Shown: piece by piece, positions 1 through 5,401 of the stretch
How positions within the stretch are numbered: position 1 is the stretch's first letter
Layout of the letters: the number at the start of each line of letters is the position of its first letter
Assembly: GCA_024206355.1 (NCBI GenBank)
Contig: JAAGZM010000702.1
Coordinates: 1 to 5,747 of the forward strand
DNA length: 5,747 nt
DNA from: Gammaproteobacteria bacterium
GTDB taxonomy: Bacteria > Pseudomonadota > Gammaproteobacteria > Enterobacterales > GCA-2746155
Direction: 5' to 3'
Notes under the pieces: generated by a model
Told to the model about the DNA's origin: nothing
What the model saw: the letters and a program-made list of their open reading frames with translations, nothing else
Database searches by the model: none
Position numbers and translations under genes: made by a program

Positions 1-82
1 ATTTATGTCCACCTGTTGCTAAGTTTTCTGAGGTTAATTTTGACGGCCAACTACCGTAATTTTTATGCTGTTTTTGTGTCAT
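1..82 (-). CDS. S9-family (prolyl oligopeptidase-like) peptidase, N-terminal fragment
   Basis: An open reading frame begins with ATG at 82-80 and runs off the left edge after 27 codons. The visible protein starts MTQKQHKNYGSWPSKLTSEN. The segment Tyr-Gly-Ser-Trp-Pro-Ser near the N-terminus, followed by a Ser/Thr-x-Glu-x-Leu-Ala stretch, is typical of the start of S9 peptidases of the dipeptidyl aminopeptidase/acylaminoacyl peptidase type. Those enzymes have an N-terminal beta-propeller and a C-terminal alpha/beta-hydrolase domain, and both would lie outside the window. The start is 9 bases after the stop of the dehydrogenase gene on the same strand. A GAGA-containing purine stretch just upstream can serve as ribosome binding site. 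This spacing suggests translation from a shared message with gabD. The family call rests on a short N-terminal motif recognised from memory, so the exact substrate cannot be given. No catalytic residue is visible. Confidence 0.6.
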   Translation of the reverse strand, partial: MTQKQHKNYGSWPSKLTSENLATGGHK

Positions 83-91
83 TTTGTCTCT

Positions 92-1540
92 TTATAAGTT
101 GCCCATACAGATGTACTTTTTTTCTAGGTAATCATCAAATCCATAGTGAGAGCCTTCACGTCCCATTCCAGATTCTTTAATACCACCAAAAGGTGCCTGC
201 ACAGAGGTTAAAATACCCTCATTTACACCTACCATACCATATTCAAGAGCCTCAGAAACTCGCCAACTTCTTCCTATATCAGCACTAAAAAAATATCCAG
301 CTAAACCATAAGGCGTATCATTAGCCATTGAGATAGCCTGCTCTTCTGTGTCAAAAGGTATGATAGAAGCGACTGGCCCAAAGATCTCTTCTTTAGCAAT
401 GCGCATATTAGGCTTCACATCAATGATGAGCGTTGGCTGATAAAAGTATTTCCCCTGCTTATCAATTTTGCCGCCGAGTACAAGTTGCGCACCTGCTGCA
501 ATGGCATCTTTGACTAGGCTATCAACTTTAGTAACTGCTGCGCAACTGATCAATGGACCAATATCGGTATCTTCGATATGACCATGACCAATTTTCAATT
601 TTGAAATTTGAACGGTTAGCCTTTCGATGAAAGTATCGTAAATACCTCTTTGCACCATAATTCTATTTGCACAAACACAGGTCTGACCGGCATTTCTAAA
701 TTTTGATCCCATAGCACCACGAACAGCAACATCCAGATCAGCATCATCAAATACAATTAAAGGTGCATTTCCACCGAGTTCAAGTGAAGTTCTTTTTATT
801 GTAGATGAGCATTGGGCTAGTAATTTTTTACCTATTTTTGTAGAGCCGGTAAATGAAAATTTACGAATAGCCGGATTCTGGGTTAATTCGTTACCAATAC
901 TTTCTGCGTCCAAACCTACAACTACATTAAATAGACCTGAAGGAATATTGGCTCGATCAGCTAATTCAGCCAGTGCTAAAGCCGACAATGGGGTTAATTC
1001 GGAGGGTTTAATGATAAAACTACAACCCGCTGCCAATGCCGGAGCAGCTTTACGAGTAATCATACCACTTGGATAGTTCCATGGGGTAATCGCTGAAACA
1101 ACACCGATAGGTTGTTGAATGGTTAGCAACCTACGATCATTGGATGGCTGAGGTATCAAGTCACCATAAATACGCTTGCCCTGTTCAGCGAACCATTCAA
1201 TGTAAGATGCAGCATAAGCTATTTCACCCACTGATTCTCTGAGCGGTTTACCTTGTTCAGCAGTCATAATCGAAGCCAGATCAGCCTGATTAGCCATTAT
1301 CAGAGAATACCAATACATTAATGCTGAAGCACGCTCTTTTGCAGTTTTTAAAGCCCACTCTTTCTGAGCTAGTTTAGCACCAGTGATTGCATTTTCAATT
1401 TGCTCGAGTGTTACTTCTGCAACCGAACCGATAATATTTCCAGTCGCGGGATCAGTAACATCAAATTCTTTGCTGCTTGTACACCAGTTACCATTAATAT
1501 AAGAGCCAGCTCTTAATAAACTACTGTCTTTCAATTTCAT
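92..1540 (-). CDS. gabD: Succinate-semialdehyde dehydrogenase, GabD type (probably NAD+-linked)
   Basis: This 482-residue cytoplasmic aldehyde dehydrogenase has the same length as E. coli GabD and aligns from the first residues (MKLKDSSL versus MKLNDSNL), which supports the ATG at 1540. It should oxidise succinate semialdehyde to succinate, the last step of 4-aminobutyrate breakdown; glutarate semialdehyde is a plausible alternative substrate. The key residues are all present: Asn155 (PWN motif), general base Glu254 (LELGG), nucleophile Cys288 (GQTC), and a second cysteine at 290, as in the human enzyme's redox-switch pair. Arg163, Arg282 and Ser446 match the residues that bind the substrate carboxylate in SSADH, which separates it from generic aldehyde dehydrogenases. 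In the cofactor loop Lys178-Pro-Ser-Glu181 carries Glu where E. coli GabD has Ser, so NAD+ rather than NADP+ is inferred. It lies 45 bases after sohB and 9 before the S9 peptidase. No gabT or gabP is in the window. The upstream sequence shows no good Shine-Dalgarno. Confidence 0.9.
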   Translation of the reverse strand: MKLKDSSLLRAGSYINGNWCTSSKEFDVTDPATGNIIGSVAEVTLEQIENAITGAKLAQKEWALKTAKERASALMYWYSLIMANQADLASIMTAEQGKPLRESVGEIAYAASYIEWFAEQGKRIYGDLIPQPSNDRRLLTIQQPIGVVSAITPWNYPSGMITRKAAPALAAGCSFIIKPSELTPLSALALAELADRANIPSGLFNVVVGLDAESIGNELTQNPAIRKFSFTGSTKIGKKLLAQCSSTIKRTSLELGGNAPLIVFDDADLDVAVRGAMGSKFRNAGQTCVCANRIMVQRGIYDTFIERLTVQISKLKIGHGHIEDTDIGPLISCAAVTKVDSLVKDAIAAGAQLVLGGKIDKQGKYFYQPTLIIDVKPNMRIAKEEIFGPVASIIPFDTEEQAISMANDTPYGLAGYFFSADIGRSWRVSEALEYGMVGVNEGILTSVQAPFGGIKESGMGREGSHYGFDDYLEKKYICMGNL

Positions 1541-1585
1541 TTTATAGGATTCTAATAAGGCTTACATTAATTAAAATTTAGATCT

Positions 1586-2701
1586 CTAGAGTTTTGGCTC
1601 TTGACTAGAGCGAGACCACCAAGACAGCACAAATCTGTTAAAAGCAGCTTCTACATTAATGCCAATTTTTTCACCAAAGCTTTTTGGTATCTCGAAACTA
1701 ACTTCAAAAACTTCACAATCTTTTACCGCCTGAATGATCAAGTCATCAGAAGTAGAAATTTCATCAATCAACCCCTTTTCTACAGCTTGAGTCCCGTACC
1801 AATGCTCACCTGTGGCAACTGATTCCACATCAAGTTCAGGTCGATTATCATTAATAAATGCTTTAAAAAGCTGATGAGTATCCTCTAGTTCCTCTCGGAA
1901 TTTTTCACGATCTTGCTCGGTATTCTCACCAAAGACAGTCAGAGTTCGTTTATATTCTCCAGCAGTATGTTGCTCATAGTCGATATCCATTTTTTTCATC
2001 AACTTATTGAAGTTAGGGATCTGTGCAATCACACCTATTGAACCAATAATGGCAAAAGGTGCTGCAACGATCTTATTCGCAACACAAGCCATCATGTAAC
2101 CGCCACTTGCAGCTACTTTATCAACAGCGATTGTCAGTTGGATATCTTTATCTCTCAATCGTTGAAGTTGTGAAGCTGCTAAACCATAACTATGAACCAT
2201 GCCACCCGGACTTTCTAATCTAAGCAATACCGCATCCTGCTTTCCAGCAATTGCAATAATTGCACTGATTTCTTCACGCAGTGAGCCCACCTCAGAGGCT
2301 TTAATATCACCATCAAAGTCGATAACAAATAAACGCTTATGTGCATCTTCAGCTTTCTCAGCAAGCTGTTCAGAATCTTCTACTTTATCAGTAGTTGATT
2401 TTATTAATGCTTTTGCACGCTTTTTATCTTCTTTGGTCTTTAACTTCTCAGCTTTTTTTTCAGCTTTGTTTAACTCTTTTGCTTCGAAGCGAGATAACAA
2501 AGCATGCTGCATATCCTGAACCATATCTCTATATCGCTCAGAGAGATTAGTTAATTGAATTTCACCTTGAGCTTGTCCCTTTGTTTTGTTTGTTTTATTT
2601 CGCTGGCTTGTATTCACAATACCACCAATTACAATCAGTATTGCTGCAACAATTGTCACGCTTTTCAGTAAAAATAAACCAAAATCAGCTAAAAATTCCA
2701 A
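1586..2701 (-). CDS. sohB: SohB, inner-membrane serine peptidase (S49 family)
   Basis: The 371-residue protein aligns with E. coli SohB (349 residues) from the N-terminus, MEFLADFGLFL versus MELLSEYGLFL. S49 peptidases use a Ser-Lys dyad. Ser199 in the KVAASGGYM block is the likely nucleophile and Lys251 in HTAGEYKRTL the likely general base. A single membrane segment spans about residues 9-29. A Lys/Glu-rich, probably helical or coiled-coil linker covers about 53-122, and the protease domain begins near FVIDFDGDI (125). The well-conserved LRLESPGGMVHSYGLAASQL block (160-179) precedes the Ser. E. coli SohB is known as a multicopy suppressor of htrA (degP) mutants; its natural substrates are not settled. 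The start codon is TTG (2701-2699) with AGGAG six bases upstream. The extra length relative to E. coli is almost entirely in the linker. The gene follows fadR by 108 bases on the same strand. Confidence 0.93.
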   Translation of the reverse strand: MEFLADFGLFLLKSVTIVAAILIVIGGIVNTSQRNKTNKTKGQAQGEIQLTNLSERYRDMVQDMQHALLSRFEAKELNKAEKKAEKLKTKEDKKRAKALIKSTTDKVEDSEQLAEKAEDAHKRLFVIDFDGDIKASEVGSLREEISAIIAIAGKQDAVLLRLESPGGMVHSYGLAASQLQRLRDKDIQLTIAVDKVAASGGYMMACVANKIVAAPFAIIGSIGVIAQIPNFNKLMKKMDIDYEQHTAGEYKRTLTVFGENTEQDREKFREELEDTHQLFKAFINDNRPELDVESVATGEHWYGTQAVEKGLIDEISTSDDLIIQAVKDCEVFEVSFEIPKSFGEKIGINVEAAFNRFVLSWWSRSSQEPKL

Positions 2702-2707
2702 GATTTT

Positions 2708-2712
2708 CTCCT
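2708..2712 (-). promoter_or_regulatory. Ribosome binding site of sohB (AGGAG), fixes a TTG start
   Basis: On the minus strand AGGAG lies six bases before TTG at 2701-2699. No in-frame ATG sits at this position, and the protein from the TTG matches the E. coli SohB N-terminus residue by residue, so the strong Shine-Dalgarno and the homology together decide the start. Confidence 0.8.
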
Positions 2713-2721
2713 ATAAATTAT

Positions 2722-2727
2722 TTTATA
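2722..2727 (-). promoter_or_regulatory. Possible -10 element for sohB
   Basis: On the minus strand TATAAA (five of six to TATAAT) occurs 20 bases before the sohB start in the AT-rich 108-base gap after fadR. No good -35 hexamer stands at 16-18 bases upstream; a TTGAAG is present but 22 bases away. In such AT-rich DNA the match may be chance, so this is only a candidate. Confidence 0.2.
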
Positions 2728-2809
2728 CAATGCATATATACCTATTTTACTTCAAGATACAGGTGCATGGGTTATACATTCTAATAATTAATTGTTCTAG
2801 ATATAAATA

Positions 2810-3541
2810 TTAATTTTGATCGCCTAAAGAGCTTAACTGTGGCATATCTTGACGCATTTCTTGATAAAACCCTTCTCCATCACGTCCATATTGCCAAAGT
2901 GTTGATATTATTTGTTCAATGTCATCGCCATCTCGTATCATGGTCAATAACTGCTGATAAAAGGCTAATGCTAACTCACGTGTTTCTAACTTTGAATAAT
3001 AAAATTTACCAACTCGCATATAGAAGGTTTTAAATCCATTTAAAATTAATGTAAAGATAGGATTCTCCGTCACCCGACTCAACATATGCAAAAATTGCCA
3101 ATCGTAATTAATATAACTCTCAGCGTCATCTTTTACATCACCAACTTCATTTAACAACTGAACAACTGCTTGAGGATTTCTTTTTATTGCTGAACGTAGA
3201 TAAAGTGCAAAAATAGCCGTTCGAGCTTCTAATAGATGCCACACTAAATCTAAAGAACCTGAATCATCCAACCTAGCTAAAGTATCAAGGATGTTGAGAC
3301 TAGATGTTTGCCAGTAATCATTCACCTTTGTTGGTTTACCGTGTTGAATAGTTAACCATCCATCACGTGACAAACGCTGAAGAACTTCTCTCAATGTCGT
3401 TCTAGTCACACCTATGAGTTCTGATAGCTCTCTTTCTGCTGGCAAAAATGAACCAGGAGGAAAATGATTCTTCCAAATTGACTCTACAATATAATGTTCA
3501 GCAAAAACTGCAGGACTTTGAACCTTCGAATTTAGTAGCAT
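2810..3541 (-). CDS. fadR: FadR, acyl-CoA-responsive regulator of fatty acid metabolism (GntR family)
   Basis: The 243-residue protein aligns throughout with E. coli FadR (239 residues). FadR represses fatty-acid degradation genes and activates fabA and fabB; long-chain acyl-CoA releases it from DNA. The N-terminal winged helix (about 10-78) is almost identical to the E. coli one, including the stretch ELIGVTRTTLREVLQRL. DNA-contacting Arg37, Arg47 and His67 correspond to E. coli Arg35, Arg45 and His65, so the operator preference should be the same. The C-terminal helical acyl-CoA-binding domain (about 80-235) is more divergent: at E. coli Gly216, Ser219 and Trp223 this protein has Gly219, Gly222 and Tyr226. 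The roughly 40-residue insertion described for Vibrio FadR is absent. The ATG at 3541 lies two residues before the E. coli start. The gene is divergent from nhaB, as in E. coli, and followed by sohB on the same strand with no clear terminator. Confidence 0.95.
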   Translation of the reverse strand: MLLNSKVQSPAVFAEHYIVESIWKNHFPPGSFLPAERELSELIGVTRTTLREVLQRLSRDGWLTIQHGKPTKVNDYWQTSSLNILDTLARLDDSGSLDLVWHLLEARTAIFALYLRSAIKRNPQAVVQLLNEVGDVKDDAESYINYDWQFLHMLSRVTENPIFTLILNGFKTFYMRVGKFYYSKLETRELALAFYQQLLTMIRDGDDIEQIISTLWQYGRDGEGFYQEMRQDMPQLSSLGDQN

Positions 3542-3559
3542 TCCTATCTCTTTTAGTGC

Positions 3560-3568
3560 TTTATATCA
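3560..3568 (-). promoter_or_regulatory. Extended -10 promoter element for fadR
   Basis: On the minus strand TGATATAAA fits the extended -10 pattern TGn followed by TATAAT with one mismatch. It lies 18 bases upstream of the fadR ATG, so the leader would be very short, about 10-12 bases. The -35 position is poor (TGGTTA at an 18-base spacing), which is compatible with an extended -10 promoter. This is a prediction from pattern only. Confidence 0.4.
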
Positions 3569-3601
3569 GTCTATCTAATCATTTAACCACTAGGCAAAAT
3601 A

Positions 3602-3642
3602 TCTAACAACGGATTATTTGAAAATTTACCGATTTTGTTAGA
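3602..3642. repeat. Inverted repeat TCTAACAA / TTGTTAGA between fadR and nhaB
   Basis: The 8-base arm at 3602-3609 is repeated exactly as its reverse complement at 3635-3642, with a 25-base spacer. The right arm lies in TTGTTAGACAA (3635-3645), which matches the FadR operator core TGGTCAGACCA at 8 of 11 positions. A paired operator is possible, but flanking matches are poor and the region is AT-rich. Confidence 0.35.
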
Positions 3643-3667
3643 CAATTATACCAACTATTTTGCGATC

Positions 3668-3681
3668 ATTAACTAGTTAAT
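3668..3681. promoter_or_regulatory. Perfect 14-base palindrome upstream of nhaB, candidate operator
   Basis: ATTAACTAGTTAAT is its own reverse complement. It lies about 70 bases before the nhaB start, where a regulator of either divergent gene could bind. The binding protein is unknown; the sequence does not match the FadR consensus. The call as an operator is inference from symmetry and position. Confidence 0.35.
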
Positions 3682-3683
3682 TT

Positions 3684-3707
3684 AGTAAATAGCAGCTAGT
3701 ATTTACT
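3684..3707. repeat. Inverted repeat AGTAAATA / TATTTACT upstream of nhaB
   Basis: Two perfect 8-base arms (3684-3691 and 3700-3707) flank an 8-base spacer GCAGCTAG. The centre is 21 bases, about two helical turns, from the centre of the neighbouring 14-base palindrome, so proteins bound to both would face the same side. It could also form a hairpin in a long nhaB leader, but the stem is almost all A-T pairs and would be weak. Confidence 0.4.
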
Positions 3708-3734
3708 GTAAATATGAATTTAAAGATTATCATT

Positions 3735-3740
3735 AAGGAA
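3735..3740 (+). promoter_or_regulatory. Ribosome binding site of nhaB (AAGGAA)
   Basis: AAGGA ends nine bases before the ATG at 3749. The spacing is slightly long but within range, and the N-terminal homology of NhaB (WDNFLGNSPEWYK) supports this start. Confidence 0.7.
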
Positions 3741-3748
3741 AACTGAAT

Positions 3749-5338
3749 ATGACCAATTCTGTTAAAGGTGCTTTTTGGGACAACTTTCTCGGAAATTCCC
3801 CAGAGTGGTACAAAATTACAATTGTTGCTTTTCTTGTTATTAACCCCATTTTATTTTTTAATGTTGATCCTTTCGTTGCAGGTTGGGTACTTATTATTGA
3901 GTTTATTTTCACTTTAGCAATGGCCTTGAAATGTTATCCTTTACAGTCGGGAGGCTTGATAGCTATAGAAGCAGTATTTATCGGTATGACCAGTGCGAAT
4001 GAGGTTTGGCATGAGATAGTTGCCAATCTACAGGTTGTAATGCTACTGGTATTTATGGTTGCCGGTATTTATTTCATGAAGGATTTATTATTATTCCTAT
4101 TTACTAAGCTGGTACTAGGAATACGTTCTAAAATTTCTATTTCTGTCATGTTTTGTGCTGTTTCTGCTTTTCTTTCTGCTTTTTTGGATGCTTTAACAGT
4201 AGCCGCAGTTGTGATGAGTGTAGCGATTGGTTTTTATGGTATATACCACCGCGCCGCCTCTGGCAAAAAATATCATCACAGTCACGACCATGCAACTGAT
4301 AACGAAGTCATGGATCACCACCGAGAAAATCTTACAGAATTTAGAGGTTTTTTACGTAATCTAATGATGCATGCAGCCGTTGGTACAGCACTAGGAGGTG
4401 TATGTACTCTAGTTGGTGAACCACAAAATGTTGTCATCGGACTTAATGCAAATTGGGACTTTATTGAGTTCTTCTGGCGTATGTCACCTGTTACTATCCC
4501 TGTTTTACTGGCAGGCTTGATGACCTGTGCATTATTAGAAAAATTGAAGATGTTTGATTATGGTTATGCATTACCAGACGACGTTCGGGAAGTTCTTGAA
4601 TTGGCTAGTGCCGCTGACGATGAAAAACGTACTTATCGTGATAAAGCCGCTCTTGTTGTCCAGGGATTAGTTGGTCTGTGGTTGATATTTGCCCTTGCTA
4701 ATCATTTAGCTGCAGTTGGAATCATCGGCTTAAGCGTTATCATTTTTATCACAGCATTTGCGGGTATTGTTGAAGAACATCGGCTGGGTAAGGCTTTTGA
4801 AGAAGCATTACCTTTCACCGCTCTACTCGTTGTATTTTTTGCTGTGGTAGCCGTTATTTCTACTCAGGGTTTATTTACACCAGTTATCGACTATGTATTG
4901 GAACACGATGGAAATACTCAGATTGCTCTGTTTTACATGGCAAACGGAATATTATCAATGGTTTCGGATAACGTCTTTGTTGGCACGGTGTATATTACTG
5001 AAGTAAAAGATGCGTTAATCAATGGTATTATAGACCGCGATCAATTCGATCTTCTTGCAGTTGCAATCAACACCGGTACCAATATTCCTAGTGTTGCTAC
5101 TCCTAACGGACAAGCTGCATTTTTATTTATTCTTACCTCAGCAATTGCTCCACTGATAAGACTGTCCTATGGCAAAATGGTACTAATGGCCTTTCCTTAT
5201 ATGATTGTAATGACTATAGTTGGTCTGTTCTCAATTATTTACCTATTAGAACCGGTCACTGAGACAATGTATGAAAATGGAAGAATTAATCATCATATAG
5301 AGTCTACTGAGCATATAGAGACTGGTAACAAGCACTAA
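3749..5338 (+). CDS. nhaB: NhaB, Na+/H+ antiporter
   Basis: This 529-residue inner-membrane protein aligns along its length with E. coli NhaB (513 residues). It exports Na+ (and Li+) in exchange for protons, supporting pH and sodium homeostasis. Conserved blocks include EFIFTLAMALKCYP (51-64), AFLSAFLDALTV (140-151), VGEPQN (222-227), SDNVFVGT (406-413) and the NTGTNIPSVATPNGQAAFLF stretch (441-460). Many hydrophobic membrane segments cover most of the chain. Asp147 lies in a membrane segment at the position reported, from memory, as important for sodium in Vibrio alginolyticus NhaB. The loop after the segment ending near 166 is rich in histidine (176, 177, 179, 181, 190, 191), and the C-terminal tail has four more (515, 516, 522, 529). 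The ATG at 3749 has an AAGGA site. The gene diverges from fadR across a palindrome-rich region and ends just before a strong terminator, so it is probably a single-gene transcript. Confidence 0.96.
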   Translation: MTNSVKGAFWDNFLGNSPEWYKITIVAFLVINPILFFNVDPFVAGWVLIIEFIFTLAMALKCYPLQSGGLIAIEAVFIGMTSANEVWHEIVANLQVVMLLVFMVAGIYFMKDLLLFLFTKLVLGIRSKISISVMFCAVSAFLSAFLDALTVAAVVMSVAIGFYGIYHRAASGKKYHHSHDHATDNEVMDHHRENLTEFRGFLRNLMMHAAVGTALGGVCTLVGEPQNVVIGLNANWDFIEFFWRMSPVTIPVLLAGLMTCALLEKLKMFDYGYALPDDVREVLELASAADDEKRTYRDKAALVVQGLVGLWLIFALANHLAAVGIIGLSVIIFITAFAGIVEEHRLGKAFEEALPFTALLVVFFAVVAVISTQGLFTPVIDYVLEHDGNTQIALFYMANGILSMVSDNVFVGTVYITEVKDALINGIIDRDQFDLLAVAINTGTNIPSVATPNGQAAFLFILTSAIAPLIRLSYGKMVLMAFPYMIVMTIVGLFSIIYLLEPVTETMYENGRINHHIESTEHIETGNKH

Positions 5339-5341
5339 ATC

Positions 5342-5383
5342 AAAAAGGCCCTATGAAGTAAAATAAATCACAGGGCCTTTTTT
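5342..5383. terminator. Bidirectional intrinsic terminator between nhaB and dnaQ
   Basis: AAAAAGGCCCT (5342-5352) pairs perfectly with AGGGCCTTTTT (5372-5382). After one A-C mismatch, three more pairs (5354-5356 with 5368-5370) leave an 11-base loop. A run of six T follows the GC core on the plus strand and five T on the minus strand, so it should stop both converging genes. It begins four bases after the nhaB stop. Confidence 0.92.
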
Positions 5384-5401
5384 AATAGCAAACCTGAAAG
5401 A

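Noticed and set aside
1584..1610. Inverted repeat CTCTAG / CTAGAG at the end of sohB, considered as a terminator
   Set aside because: The 6-base stem is only half GC, the 15-base loop is long, and no clean T-run follows on the minus strand; at best a weak pause site.
1601..1822. Plus-strand open frame of 73 codons
   Set aside because: It lies antisense inside the well-supported sohB gene, has no ribosome binding site and no recognisable protein features.
2199..2519. Plus-strand open frame of 106 codons, Ser/Ala/Phe-rich
   Set aside because: It is the antisense shadow of the sohB linker and protease domain; its composition follows from the complementary Lys/Glu/Ala codons.
2728..2780. Imperfect inverted repeat (AATGCATATATACC against GGTTATACATT) after fadR, considered as a terminator or riboswitch
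   Set aside because: The arms need several gaps, the stem is AT-only apart from a few pairs, and no T-run follows.
2581..2813. Two overlapping plus-strand frames of 67 and 75 codons reaching into the sohB/fadR gap
   Set aside because: They begin inside sohB on the opposite strand, are low-complexity AT-driven frames and lack a ribosome binding site.
2839..3033. Plus-strand open frame of 64 codons
   Set aside because: Antisense to the conserved C-terminal domain of FadR, with no independent support.
3542..3748. Small RNA or leader peptide in the fadR/nhaB intergenic region
   Set aside because: No short frame with a ribosome binding site and no GC-rich terminator hairpin is visible; only operator-like symmetry is supported.
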